Positions 1 to 11,068 are shown, counted from the stretch's first letter. The stretch is DNA of 64,000 nt from Asterella californica (GCA_036924285.1 JAYKYS010000009.1:4216001-4280000); one strand, 5' to 3'. Numbers and translations are program-made. Notes: generated by a model from the letters alone, not told the origin.

Positions 1-86
1 ACACATGTATCCAGACCTTTGTACATGTCTCTCTTCCAACTCTGACGGGACCTCAACAGTAGGTTCTACACCCCTGTCTTCCCGCT

Positions 87-1919
87 CTACAGGAGTGGAT
101 TGCGAAAAACCTTACATCTCTTCGTCTGAGAATCTCTAAGGGTTTGTCTGTTCCGCTCATGTCTTGAACGAACCGTCAAAAATTGTACTGAGTACTTGTC
201 ATCAGGACTCCGAACTCTAGCATAATGAGACCCATCGTTCATCACCTTTGTCTCCATCCGAACAGCGGTGATGTATGGTTGACCCAGTATGACAGGATAG
301 GAGGCAGATGACTGTACAAAGAAATGCTGATCAACCTCTACATCCCCAATCCTTACACGCATATTGGGACAAGCTCCGTATAACTCACCCTTTTGGTTAT
401 TTGCAGCTCGAAGCACCCAACCATGATTCCTTTCGATTGGCCACTGTCCCTTTTCATACACCTCCTTGGAAATGATGTTGATCTCCGATCCGTGATCCAT
501 AAGTGCAGGCACTGGTTCAGAAAGTCCTCCAAGCCGAACCTGCGTCTCTGTTGTCGCTCTTGCCCAGTGCTTTTCCTTGAAATCGCTGTCTGCGCCTGAC
601 CTATCCTCTTCAAACTCTTCATCTTCATTCTCAATAACAGCTAGACCAGCAACCCATGCCTCATACTTATCATCTCCGAACTGATCAATACCAATAGCAT
701 CTACTGCTCCAACCATCTGACTACTTACTTGTTCAGTCAATATCTGTCTCTTTCTCTTCATGATGTCTATTATCAACTCATGAAACTCTCTCTTTGCGAT
801 ACCAAGCACTTCACGAAGAGTAAACTCAACTCTAGCATCCAAAATGCGTTGCTCTAGAACAGCACGTAAGTCTGTTGTTGTTTCGATGTCTGCCGCTAAC
901 TTGTAAGCTGGAGCTTTCCCCTTCTCCTGCGCTGTAAACCTCTTCCCACGTACTCTATCTGTAGCAGTAGTCTCCTGTGGCAAATCCTGCACACCTTCCA
1001 TAGGATCTACTGCAGGTGGTGGAGCTGTAGAGATAGAAGGTATATCCTCTGCAGCAGGAAATCTTCCAGCTGGTACAGATGGTGATGGTTCCACTGCTCT
1101 CCTCCTTGTAACCCTCCGACGGTCACTGTCCTCTGGTACTCCTGCATCTAAATCAGAAGCGTCCCGTCTTCTTTTGTCTTCGATCATGGCATCTTGTTCA
1201 CCACTCGTCTCTAAAAATGCTCGAATAGAAGTTGCATCTACCGGGTCTCTCCATCCAGTAGCTCTCCGAATGCTTTCAGCACCTCTCTTCATCATTTCAA
1301 CCGGAACCTCAACAGCCTGCTCAACCATAGTTGGATTAGAGCGCACCTCAACTCTCCCAGTATATACATCAGCCTCCGCAGAACCCGCAGTCATCGCTGT
1401 AGTATTCGCACCAGTAAGTGCTGGAAGAGAACTCCTCATTCCTCCTCTTCCAAAATATGTGTTCAGAGGCTGCCCAGTGGTGGTTAGATACAACCTGTTG
1501 TTTTGATAGTTAACTACGCCCTCTCGCAAGGCAACCGCCAAGTCTTGACAGTCTCCTCTGAGATGATCTGGACTATCGCACCAAATACATCTCCTAGTAA
1601 AGGTTCCTCCTACAGGTCGGGCACTTGGTGCAACAGGTCGTTGATCTCTCCTCAAGTCTGCCATCTCAACCCTCAAATCTCTCAACTGTTGAGTAAGTTC
1701 TTCTATCAAGTTATGTTGATTTCGGTTCTCAACAGGTCGCTGCTGCTGTCTAGGTCCTCTCTGTGCTGGGATAGGTACTGCAGGCGCTTGAGGAACCACT
1801 TGGGGAACCACTATAGGTGCTTGAGGAATCACAATAGGTGCTTGAGGTATTGCAGGAGGAGCTACAGGAACATGAGGAGCTACTCTCTGCTCTGGCAAGG
1901 TCTCTGGCTGCAGTATCAT
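87..1919 (-). CDS. Gag C-terminus with CCHC knuckle and retropepsin-like protease
   Basis: This 610-codon open frame is the downstream part of a Ty3-type gag-pro polyprotein. A proline-rich N-terminus is followed by a short coiled coil, then a zinc-knuckle-like motif CIWCDSPDHLRGDC near residues 111-124, and a long Arg/Asp/Glu-rich linker. A retropepsin-like fold follows near residues 470-560: ALMDHGSEINIIS, where the active-site triad reads DHG rather than DTG/DSG, then a VILGQPYI segment typical of the flap and C-terminal part. The frame stops shortly after the protease, before any RT. It lies in a different frame from the upstream gag ORF (1961-2659), and in-frame coding similarity continues upstream of the apparent start, so the two were once one polyprotein. 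The DHG triad is seen in related plant elements and need not mean inactivity. Confidence 0.8.
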   Translation of the reverse strand: MILQPETLPEQRVAPHVPVAPPAIPQAPIVIPQAPIVVPQVVPQAPAVPIPAQRGPRQQQRPVENRNQHNLIEELTQQLRDLRVEMADLRRDQRPVAPSARPVGGTFTRRCIWCDSPDHLRGDCQDLAVALREGVVNYQNNRLYLTTTGQPLNTYFGRGGMRSSLPALTGANTTAMTAGSAEADVYTGRVEVRSNPTMVEQAVEVPVEMMKRGAESIRRATGWRDPVDATSIRAFLETSGEQDAMIEDKRRRDASDLDAGVPEDSDRRRVTRRRAVEPSPSVPAGRFPAAEDIPSISTAPPPAVDPMEGVQDLPQETTATDRVRGKRFTAQEKGKAPAYKLAADIETTTDLRAVLEQRILDARVEFTLREVLGIAKREFHELIIDIMKRKRQILTEQVSSQMVGAVDAIGIDQFGDDKYEAWVAGLAVIENEDEEFEEDRSGADSDFKEKHWARATTETQVRLGGLSEPVPALMDHGSEINIISKEVYEKGQWPIERNHGWVLRAANNQKGELYGACPNMRVRIGDVEVDQHFFVQSSASYPVILGQPYITAVRMETKVMNDGSHYARVRSPDDKYSVQFLTVRSRHERNRQTLRDSQTKRCKVFRNPLL

Positions 1920-1960
1920 CCTACCACGACGTTGTCTAGCAAGGGTGGATACTGCTTCTT

Positions 1961-2659
1961 CTACTCTCCTCCAATCAGATGTAACTCCCCCTTCAGCCCT
2001 CGATCAGCCAACATGAAACAAAGCCTATCTGCTGTGAACTCATCCAGAGCCCCTAAGAACAACTCTGTCTTCCTAGCATCCAACGTCAACCTCTCTAGAC
2101 CAGAAAGCTGAGAGTACCTCTTCTCAAACTCACGAATTATCTCATTCAATCTCATGGAACGTCCAGGCTGACGCTCTATCCAATCCATGAGGGTTCTTCT
2201 GGTGACTCTTTCAGAATCCTCTTCTAGAAACTCTTCTCTCAGTGCACGTTCAAACAGAGTCCACCCACCTAAATGTCTTCTCTGTAAATTTCTCACCTTC
2301 TCTCTCAATTCAGGGACAACAGTCAACTCAAAGCTTAGAATTACCTCAACTTCAGGTGCCCTGACCAACTCCATCTCACCCACATACTCCCGCAGGTATC
2401 TAGTAACGTCTCTTCCATCGAACCGCTCACATCGACCAACAATCGCTTGTAATGCTCTTGTGGACTTCTGCTCAGCTCTCCCAATTGCAGGTTGCTGCTG
2501 AATCAAAGCAGCCAACGCCTGAAGAATCTGAGACGTGTCTACAGCAGGTTGTGTTGTTGCTTTTGGAACCACCGTAGGCCCTCCTTGAGAACCAATTCCT
2601 TCTTGAACAGGAGCACCTTGAGCAGCAGCCACACCCTGTACAGCAGCACTGTGATCCAT
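1961..2659 (-). CDS. Gag (capsid region) of element F
   Basis: This frame encodes the retrotransposon gag capsid-like region. A Gln/Ala-rich N-terminus leads into FDGRDVTRYLREYVGEME, then a helical region with W-LFERALREEFLEED and LFLGALDEFTADRLCF near the end, which matches the Retrotrans_gag layout. The first ATG is at 2659; the frame is open upstream to 2722 only through a TTG. It ends at a TAG at 1961 in a stretch where the next frame continues with gag-like residues (DWRRVEEAV), so a one-base frameshift separates it from the downstream ORF. Whether this is a mutation or programmed frameshifting cannot be told from one copy; most relatives have a single gag-pol ORF, which favours mutation. 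Confidence 0.75.
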   Translation of the reverse strand: MDHSAAVQGVAAAQGAPVQEGIGSQGGPTVVPKATTQPAVDTSQILQALAALIQQQPAIGRAEQKSTRALQAIVGRCERFDGRDVTRYLREYVGEMELVRAPEVEVILSFELTVVPELREKVRNLQRRHLGGWTLFERALREEFLEEDSERVTRRTLMDWIERQPGRSMRLNEIIREFEKRYSQLSGLERLTLDARKTELFLGALDEFTADRLCFMLADRGLKGELHLIGGE

Positions 2660-3170
2660 TTCTCTCTCAATCTGGTCAATTCTCCAATCGATCACCCCAA
2701 TTTCTCTCAGTGGAAGCACCAAATGTCGGGTTGAGAGTCTTTCTTGGGGAGGGCGGACCTCCTAATTGTGATAGATCAGAGAGAAATGACCAGAAAGGAA
2801 GATAGGTCGCTGCAGATGATGAAATCCCAAAACACAACCTCTTGTGCCCACCAATTGCGAAACAAACACTCAATCACGCAATCAGGTACACAAATAGATC
2901 TCTCCGGAGTAGATATAGCTTTATTTCAGTGTCAACTGCTTCACTGTTTAAGAAAATATCTCTCTCTTCCTCTCCTGAATCCTTCTCAGCTGAAAATTCC
3001 AAGGAATTTGATCTCACGACAACCAATGCCTTGTCAAAAACGATCTCCTTCCAATAAACCACCTCTATCTGTTCAATTCTACTCCTTCCAAACCTCAAAA
3101 CTGTGTAACATATGAGGTTCTTGTCTCCAAAACACTTTCCTGCCTCTCTCACGATCTCCCCTGCTCACTC

Positions 3171-3380
3171 CACTCAATGCTGTCAGAGAAATCGATCCTC
3201 ACTCAGCCTCCAAGCTTCTCAGCGTCTCCTCTCCTCAATCCACTCAATTCTGGCAGAAAAATCAATCCCCACTCAGCCTCCAAGCTTCTCAGCGTCTCCT
3301 CTCCTCAATCCACTCAATTCTGGCAGAAAAATCAATCCCCACTCAGCCTCCAAGCTTCTCAGCGTCTCCTCTCAGCAATC
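3171..3380. repeat. 70-bp tandem repeat, three copies
   Basis: Three head-to-tail 70-bp units start at 3171, 3241 and 3311, each beginning CACTCAAT and containing CTCCAAGCTTCTCAGCGTCT. Copies 2 and 3 are almost identical; copy 1 and the end of copy 3 differ slightly. They lie inside the LTR of element F. Confidence 0.9.
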
Positions 3381-3488
3381 CCTAATTCTGCTCCTTTTTC
3401 CTCCTTCCGCCTCAGTTCTCTCAGAAAACTCCTTTGAAAAGTGTCCCCCGATCTCCAGCCGCCGCAGGTAATAAACCTAAAAGTTAAG

Positions 3489-3582
3489 GCCCCAGCTTAA
3501 GCTGCCCCCCTGCTGTCCTTATAAGTGCAGTCACTTATCACAAGCAGGGCCCTAGCTTAAGCTGCCCCCTTGCTGTCCTTAT
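3489..3582. repeat. Duplicated AGCTTAAGCTGCCCCC motif, 60 bp apart
   Basis: A 34-bp unit containing CAGCTTAAGCTGCCCCC and TGCTGTCCTTAT occurs at 3489-3522 and again at 3549-3582 with few changes. AGCTTAAGCT inside it is a perfect palindrome. It lies in the LTR of element F. Confidence 0.75.
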
Positions 3583-3804
3583 GCGTACAAGGCTTTATTT
3601 ACAAAGTTGACCCCTTTTTAATACAAGTTTCACAGTTGCCTCCACAAACTCTACCCCTACACTAATAAAGGTTCACATAATCTCATTCTCCATCGCAAGC
3701 CTACTCGATGATTATTTAACTATTTAGCAAAAGTTTCCTGTGCTCTTGATGCCATCTTGATGCCATCCTGAATATACTACAAGCCATCCAATGTAGGCCG
3801 AAGC

Positions 3805-3925
3805 CCTAACACTTATGAGGCTGCCCCACAGAGCTTACAGCCCCCCCATATGCGCACCAGGTATCCTAACACTTATGAGGCTGCCCCACAGGGCTTACAG
3901 CCCCCCCATATGGGCACCAGGTATC
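3805..3925. repeat. 60-bp tandem duplication
   Basis: Two 60-bp units start at 3805 and 3865 (CCTAACACTTATGAGGCTGC...), differing at about two positions (GAGCTT/GGGCTT and TGCGCA/TGGGCA). They lie in the LTR of element F, followed by sequence without coding potential up to 4650. Confidence 0.9.
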
Positions 3926-4650
3926 TCCCATAGTATATTCAGGATGGCATGCGGAGGCTTAGGCCAGGAAGCCCACGATTAAAGGAGATACCGGTCTCCC
4001 GCCCCTAGGTATACAGGACATGGCTGAATACCCAACATAGACTCCCATCCGGGAGGCCAACACGCCAGAATAGGAACCAGAGGCCAGGAGGGATTGATCC
4101 TGAGACCACTTCCCTCCTAGGCAGGCGCCCTATCACTGGGATGGCCTTTGGTTCCGTTCTAAAAGGATTTAAAACCTGTACATATGCTTTTACTGTAGAA
4201 ATCTTCCTGCAAAGTCTTTACTAGCCTTTTCTGTGCAAACTTCTCTATACAACTCCGTTTTTAATGAACAAGGAGTCAAAACTATAGTATTTGTGAACAC
4301 CTACACACTCACGCTATCAGATTCTAAGTTCAAGTCACGAGCAAGAATCGACGGATTTCCCTCTTTTGTACATTTCTTAGTCTAAAACCCGTACTAACTA
4401 TAGCTTAAAACACTTTTTGTCAAAACTGGAAGCATGAGGTCGCTCTCCTCGTCGAGCTCTGCATTCTGGTGCCTTTCGACCTCTTTCAAGGTGATATTCC
4501 AGTCTAAGCTAGGGGGCAGCTTGTCAAGCATGGCCCCAGCTTAGCTCCTGCCCAGCTTGTTAAGCTGCAGGGCAGCTTCCTTTACACAATATAGAAGAAA
4601 ACATCTCTTTGCAATACTTTTCACTGTAGAGACCTATGTACAATAAGACA

Positions 4651-5167
4651 ACGGGAAGAAGCTACTCTTCTCATCTTCCGAGGTGGAAGAGCTCTCTTCA
4701 TGGCAGAAGCGGTCCTCTTTACTGCACTTCCCCGCATCGCAGTAGGAGTATCCATGCATCCTTCGTCTTCTGGAGTCTTTGGAAGACTCCCTGGTGTTGC
4801 AGAAGCGGTCTTCTGCTTAGCTCGGGTACTCAAGGACTCCTCCGGTGAGTCGGACTCCGATCCAGAGTGAATGATCGGGAATGAGGTGGTCTTCCTATGC
4901 ACGCTCCTAGGACCCATCTTCCTTGGTGGTGTCACGTCTTCCGATCCACTAGAATCGTCTTCTCTCACCAGAAGCATCTTCTGGTGGGTACAGGGCCTCA
5001 TCTGCGGCATCAGAGTGGGAGGGGGAGTCATCACTGCTGCTCGGTCGTCTTCTTCCGAGGTCTCCTCCTTCGTCTCATGCTGCCCTGTTGGTCCATATCT
5101 CGCCAACTGATCTTCCGTGAGATCCCCCATAGCTACGTACAAGTAACAGAAGAATGGAGTAAGATGT
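4651..5167 (-). mobile_element. Element A fragment (host copy), part 1
   Basis: This is the middle of the element A coding region on the minus strand. The open frame includes HLTPFFCYLYVAMGDLTEDQ, the Ser/Asp-rich region and KMRRVASSR. It is cut on the left at 4651 by the LTR of element F and on the right at 5167 by insertion of a complete element A (5168-11063). It resumes at 11069 after the GATGT duplication. Confidence 0.85.
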
Positions 5168-6773
5168 TGTAGTGACACAGGATTTCTCCTTTTGCCCATT
5201 TAGTATACAAGATATCGTTCCCATAGAGGATTTGCACAAGTAACGCTGCTCTAAGTTCTAAGATCTGTTCAAACACACAAACACACGGGTTTTGTCTAGA
5301 AATCCCGTCTTCTCACAAAACTACGCGTCTTCCAGGTACGCCAAAATATACTCTGGATCTAAATAAACAACTACTAACTACAATATCACACAACTATTCA
5401 CAGAGAAGCTCGGGAAGACGATCTTCCTGCTTCCAGGTTGCTTCTTCTGATCTTCTCGATATCGTCTTCCCGAAGCGATTCTCGTCTTCTGGGGGTTCAG
5501 CTCGTCTTCTCACACCTCCAGAAGAATGTCCTGCTTCGCAGAAGTCGACTAGCTCGGCTGTTACACCTTACTCTCGCACTCATTTCCAACGGGTTAGATC
5601 AATCACAAGGTGTATGCCCTCTGTAGCCTTCCCAGGCTTCTGCCTACGGAAATGATCTTCTTGCAGCACTACAACGACAGTCACCTTCACGGAAGCTCAA
5701 CAGAAGTCTCGGAAACTCACTAGAAGGAGGTAAGAAGATGGGGAAGATGAGAGAAGATGGGGAAGATGAGAAAATCCAAACAAGAGAAAAACAAGATGAA
5801 AAGAGGAAATTAAGATTCCGACAGGCTTCTAGTCCGGATCCTGACTAACAAGCCATCCCTGCTTGTAATAGTTTGGGGAGGAAGACAACAAACGTGATTA
5901 CTGTTGCACCGTCTTCTACTCGAGGATATCTTCTTCTGCTGTGGGAAGAAGACTTCTTTCTTCTTCACTTCGCTGCTCTGACTACTCTGTCTTCTGGGAT
6001 CCCTTATCCCATAAGACCGTTCGTACGTAGATCCCAAGTGCTCTACTGAACTAGCCAAGCTACACTTCCACAACTTCTGACAGTTACCGCCACTCAAGAA
6101 GAACACTTCCCATGCACAATTGAGAGCGAATTTAAAGAAACCCACCACCCAGAAGACATGAACAAAGCTGCTGCACTCAAATCCACAATCCATTCCCCGA
6201 GAAGAAGTCATAATGGCATTGGGAAGCTCACTCCCTCTACTTCCTGCGTCTACTCCTCGACACACCAGTCTAGTCAACAAGACTGCACGAGGATGCCGTT
6301 CCCTGTTCCTAGACTGTCCACTACTTCTATCTACATCTCCGAACCACTGCTGGTACGAGTATGCAGACCCCTCCTGTGTATTCCCAGACTATTCGTATGT
6401 TTCCAACAACGGGTGTAGGGTGTGAAGAACTGTCTATCCTGTGTCTCTACTCTAATGTGTCTCGTCTGCCTGCACCATAGAATCGATGTGTGTGTGCAGT
6501 AGCTACAGAACTCTATCTCCTACTCTTCGATCCTACTTATGTTGCTGCCATGAGAACCAAGGGAGACGACCACCAGGGAGAGAGAGGCGCTGACAGGAGG
6601 TTGTCACCCCACATGCAAGCGGTTCCCCTTCCTAATTAGCCATCCACTGTGTTGCTCCTACGCTACCTATGCTGCCACATGGTGTCCTAACTATTTTTAC
6701 ATGGAAAACTGCCACCCTTAAGATAGCATGTTCGGTCCTACTAAATCTGGAAGTGTGTCACTTCGGTTGCTGT

Positions 6774-9052
6774 CTACTCTGATTGCTCCGTGGCAATCTC
6801 TACCTGATCTGCTCCTATCGGAGCTACTATCTTGGCTTCTGATGGGCTGGGAAGCCCTGCACTTACCTCGGGTGTCACTGAGGTAGCTTCCCTCTCCTCG
6901 CTCTTCGTTGGCCCTGCTGTTTCTGCGGCTGCGTCTTCCTCGGCTTCGGCTTCTGCTTCGGAAGACGGAATCGTCTTCTGGGAAGCAGAGTCGAGTGGTG
7001 CGTCTTCGGTCTTCTGAGGCACGGGTGCGGTACTAGGGACCATGGCGACCTCATAGGGGTCCGGGGAAGTCGCTTCCTCCATGCGGAATACTTGGGAAGA
7101 CGGCTCGTCTTCCTGTCTTCCGGGGCGTCTTCCGGAGTCTTCTCGGCTTCCAACGCTGTCACCACCAAGTGCACAGCGAGATCGAACTCCTCCTTCTCCA
7201 TTCCGGATCCAGTCGATGGTGCTGGAGCGTGGGAAGATGCGGTTGCAGGTGTCGGAAGCGAAGGAAGACCATAAAGTGTCTTCACTCTCTCTATCTGCCG
7301 ATCTAAGTACCTGAACATGCTCTCCCGGCATTCCACCAACATTGCTTTGGACTCGCTGTCCCATCCTCTAGCTAAGATAAGTAACTTCCTACCCGCGGTG
7401 AAGTTGAACTTCTTCCGAAGTGCTTCCACCGACTGTGCTAGCATCTCCTGTGCACGAGCCTCCGCTGCTTCCCGTTGCGTCTTCTCAACTGCAACTCGCG
7501 CTTCTGCAGCTTCTCGCTGCGTCTTCCAAGTGGTCTGTTCCTCTGCGAGGGTGGTGATCTTCTCCCGCACTCGGAGGACTTTCTGATCGCGCTGCTGCAC
7601 ACGCGCCTGCAACTCCTGGTTGCTCTTCCGAAGCTGCACCAGCTCCTTGGCAGAAGCGGCTGCTTCCGCCTTGTATCTGGCTGCGAGCTTCTCCGTGGTG
7701 CGGAGACTAGCTTCCAGCGACTCTGTCCTCTTCTGGTCTCCTTTCTGTCGCAGCAAGGTGCGCAGGCCGAATCCAGGTTGCAAGGGCCTCTCCTGTGCCT
7801 TCGCTCTCTTCTCCAGCAACTCCATAGCTGGCTGGATCTCCTTGTAGAAGAAGGCGCTGAACTCTTCCAGTCTTCTTCCTGCGGAAGACAAGTTCATCTC
7901 CACCACTCGCTCTGAGGTGTCAACCTTGTCTTTTAAAGGCAAGGATGCCTCTTCCACCACAATGGTCTTCATCTTCTGCGCACGAGAAGAAGCTACTCTT
8001 CTCATCTTCCGGGATGGAAGACTCCTCATGGCAGGAGCGGCTCTCTTCATTGCGCTTCCTCGCATCGCAGCAGGAGCGCCCATCCATCCTTCGTCTTCGG
8101 GAGTCTTCAGAAGACTCCCAAGTGTTGCAGAAGCGGTCTTCTGCTCCGATCGGGTACTTAGCAGTTCTTCCTCCGAGTCGGACTCCGATCCTGAATGAAT
8201 GAAGGAGATGGGTGTCCTAGGTACACTTCTAGGACCCATCTTCCTCGGTGGCGTGACGTCTTCCGACCCACTAGACTCGTCTTCCCTCACCAGAAGCGTC
8301 TTCTGATGAGAGCCGGACCTCAGCTGTGGCATTAGAGTGGGAGGGGGAGTTGCGGCTGCTGCTCGGTCATCGTCTTCCGAGGTCTCTTCCTTCTCCTCCT
8401 GTTGCCCTGTTGGTCCATACTCTGCCAACTGATCTCTCCTAAGATCCCCCATGGCTACGTACAAGTAGCAGAGGAAAGGTGTCAAGTGTCCTCCCGCCGG
8501 GGTACCCAAGTACGCTAGCTCCGCTTGTACATAGTTGTGGACGTATGCGTCCCAGTAGATGGGTACTCGTTTATCCCACACTGCTTCCAGGAAGTCTACG
8601 TCCTGATCTCCTAGGTACCTCATCTTCTGCGCTTTCCCCTTGGGGAAGAGATGCAAAAACAGCTTCGCCAGAAGTCGCTTCTTCGGCTCCCGGTAAGATT
8701 CGATCTTCCACCCATTCCTACCCTGCCTGTCTTCCACGAAAAGACAAGTGGTGCTCCCAGGCACATGCCACGTACTCACGACCCTGGGGAAAACCTTCTT
8801 CTCAAACCAATACCCTCGATCCTCGGAGTCTGGCCTGTGGAAAGCCCTGCGCCACCAATCTTCAGTCCAGGAAGATGGTCTTCCTCGAGCTACTCCTGCC
8901 TTCGCAGGTACACGGTTGCGGGGTGGTAACGCTACCCACACCTCCTCCAGAAGTCCCTGATCGGCGAGGTTCCAATCCCACAGGAAGAAGTCGAGACCCA
9001 ACTCCTTGAGGAAAGGAGTGACCTCAGCCAATTCTGCCGCTGGTAACACCAA
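6774..9052 (-). pseudogene. Element A long ORF, copy A1 (start lost, frameshifted)
   Basis: This is the A1 version of the approximately 772-residue element A protein of unknown function. The frame runs from VLPAAELAE through the globular N-terminus (WDWNLADQG, LFLHLFPKGKAQK, FLCYLYVAMGDL), an acidic Ser-rich region, the basic patch RKMRRVASSRAQKMK and a long coiled coil rich in Glu, Ala, Arg and Gln. Two defects disable it. A 10-nt deletion near 9063 removes both ATG codons found in the other copies. A 19-nt deletion near 7115-7125 shifts the frame, so the normal acidic tail (ending VEIATEQSE) is encoded in another frame down to 6774, while the shifted frame reads an Arg/Lys-rich tail to 6875. 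The resemblance of the N-terminal region to plant-transposon helper domains is a weak impression only. Confidence 0.85.
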
Positions 9053-9277
9053 GCCTCGCGGATACTAGAAGATCTGTTGCACTAAGCCACAAGCACCTAC
9101 TATGAGCTGAAGGCTCAGTCCTTCCCAAGTGCCCACAGTCTAGCTTCTACTTCTCAGAAGACGAAACTAGTCTTCCAGAAGACAGCTACTCCGTCTTCCG
9201 GGATTCTAACAGTACTTCCTAGATAGCTCTCATCTTCCGAGCTATATCTAAACAATCCTATCTAAGCAAGACCTCGC

Positions 9278-9673
9278 ATGGATTACCAAGAAGATAACCC
9301 ACCTTGCATTACATCCTACTTCCTATCAGAAGATACAAGATTCGCGAAACATAAAGTGCATAACAGGTTCAGAGGACGGTTGCGGGCTCTTGCAGTGACA
9401 GTGGTCTCTGGGAAGACACCCGAGACAGTTTCCGATTCAATGTCTTTCTCGGAAGACCTCCCGAAGTCAGGCTTCCCTTCACTGGTCTCACCTGTCTTCG
9501 TCTTCTTACGCGCAATCTATCCTCACAACAGACTCAAGACAATTGCACTCTGTTCTTCTGACTTCTCACCTTTAATACGCACTCAGAAGAAGCTTGCTGA
9601 TCGGTGGGAAGACATGACCCTCGACCATTCTCTCCAGATTCTGCCAGCAAGTATTCTCACGACTCTCTTCTAA
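9278..9673 (+). CDS. Antisense 131-codon ORF in element A leader (copy A1)
   Basis: This ORF lies on the strand opposite the long ORF, in the leader about 0.2 kb upstream of it. It starts ATG (MDYQEDNPPCITSYF...) and ends ...PASILTTLF. The same ORF, of the same length and with the same ends, is intact in copy A3 at 58867-59262 and shortened in A2. No domain is recognised. It may be a chance open frame kept by the low age of the copies. Equal length in two diverged copies, despite indels elsewhere in the family, is the only support for coding. Confidence 0.3.
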   Translation: MDYQEDNPPCITSYFLSEDTRFAKHKVHNRFRGRLRALAVTVVSGKTPETVSDSMSFSEDLPKSGFPSLVSPVFVFLRAIYPHNRLKTIALCSSDFSPLIRTQKKLADRWEDMTLDHSLQILPASILTTLF

Positions 9674-11068
9674 GTTTGGGAAGAAGAAGGAATGGCTGCT
9701 ATGGGTCGGACAGAAGAGACCCAAAATGGACCCTCACGTCTTCTCGCTCATTTTGCCAGCCTTTCAGTCTTCTAGTCTCACTAGGAAGATGTGGAGTTGA
9801 GAAGCTTGGAAGATCGGGAGGCACAGGTCTAGTTCCCGACTTCCAACTTCTCGAAACAACAAAACAACTCACCACACCACTCGGGATTCGTACCAAGCCT
9901 CTCTTAACACAAAAGCAACACAAATCCACTCTTGATACGAATTGGTTATAGTCGACTTCCGAAGACAGTCTTCCGAAGACAGTCAAGTTTAAGAAGCGTC
10001 TTCTGAAGATGTTCCCATCTTCCGAAGCGTCTTCTGTTCGAGGCTTCGGGTGTAGAGGGGTAGTAGGGTAGGGAAATTGATAGCTGGGATCGTCAATTTG
10101 AGGACGATGGGTAGGGAAGCTCGAATTGAACTTAGGAAGAAGTAGGAAGATGTCTGACAGAAATTGGGCAGCGCTTCCGCACCCAATGTCTCAATAGAAA
10201 GAATGGGGGTGGGGGTAATCGATCAGGCTGCCTGCAAACAACCGGAGAAGCGCGGAGAATACCAGACAAAGGCGAGAAGAAGTGGGAAGGGGAAAGAACG
10301 TGGGAAGAACCTCTACAGTCTTCTTCTGCTTCCCGAGTTGCCTTCGACCTCCCGCGCGCTTCTGGCTCTGGTCCTAGCTCGAATGCGACTCCACACGGCT
10401 GCTTCCGCTGTTCAATTCCTGGCCACGCCTCAATTCCACCTTCGATTCTACTCAGCTACTCTCCAATGCCAGCTTCCCGGGAGCTCACAGAAACGCCTTC
10501 GCTCCCTGCCTTCCGCGCTTCAGCAATTCGGTCTCGCCCTTCGCCTAGCTGCCAACTGGTCCTCACCTCGCTCACTTTCCTCTCTCGATTTCCTCACTCG
10601 ATTTCCTCTCGCGAAGCTCACTCTCGGAATTCGATCTTCTCCACCAAGAGTGCTCCTGCTGCGGGAAGCTGAGAGTCCACTAATGCGCTTCTGTATCTTC
10701 CCCGCAGTTTAGAGGTTTCGATCCTAGATGACCTACCTAACCTACCTACCTGTTCGGTGCGACCCAGTAGGTACAACTACTTCTTTACTGAAAAGCCGTG
10801 GTTAGGCCTTCGCGGTCGCTGTCTTCTGGAAGATGGATGTCTTCCGTCGTCTTCCGTCTCCCGAAGACGCAACTGAGAAGACGCTCTTCCGAAGATGGTC
10901 GTCTTTCAAAGAAGTCAACTTATTATTACAAACAGCTCGTAAGATCATCTTCCTGCTAAGGAAGAGGTAACCTTAAGTAACAACGCTTCTTCAGTTATAC
11001 AAATAAGTTATTAATCATAAAAATTTTAAAAATTCGTGAATCCTGTAATTTGTGGGCACCACAGATGT

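Larger units (their letters stand above)
1..4650 (-). mobile_element. Ty3-like LTR retrotransposon (element F), 5' half
   Basis: Read on the minus strand, the element starts at 4650 with a long LTR (to 2724), followed by a leader motif, gag, a CCHC knuckle and a retropepsin-like segment that runs toward position 1. Reverse transcriptase, integrase and the 3' LTR would lie outside the window. Its 5' end abuts element A coding sequence at 4651, so F probably inserted into an older element A copy. A target duplication such as ACGGG cannot be verified because the other end is missing. The lineage is inferred from gag and protease architecture only. Confidence 0.8.
2724..4650 (-). repeat. 5' LTR of element F
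   Basis: On the minus strand the segment starts TGTCTTATTG at 4650 and ends CTCAACCCGACA at 2724, giving TG...CA ends and a length of 1927 bp. It is followed at once by TTTGGTGCTTCCACTGAGAG, which resembles the leader motif found between the 5' LTR and gag in many plant Ty3 elements. The LTR holds several tandem repeats listed separately. Because the 3' LTR is outside the window, the boundaries are inferred rather than confirmed by comparison. Confidence 0.6.
5168..11063 (-). mobile_element. Element A, complete copy A1
   Basis: This is a 5896-bp copy in minus orientation. On the plus strand it starts TGTAGTGACACAGGA (its 3' end) and finishes GTGGGCACCACA (its 5' end). The 5-bp GATGT flanks it at 5163-5167 and 11064-11068 as a perfect target duplication, and the broken host reading frame resumes right after it. 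On its sense strand the order is an approximately 2-kb GAAGAC-rich leader, the long ORF (9052 to 6774), and a tail of about 1.6 kb. No terminal direct repeats are visible, so the element is either a solo LTR of unusual size or a transposon with minimal inverted ends (TGTGGTG/CACTACA). No RT, integrase or transposase is recognised. Confidence 0.9.

Noticed and set aside
3171..3380. Regular repeats as a possible CRISPR array
   Set aside because: The 70-bp units are contiguous, with no unique spacers, and sit in an LTR of a eukaryotic retroelement.
7475..8198. Several plus-strand ORFs of 90-150 codons opposite the element A1 long ORF
   Set aside because: They are antisense shadows of a coding frame with strongly biased codons, similar ones occur opposite every element A copy, and they lack independent conservation of ends.
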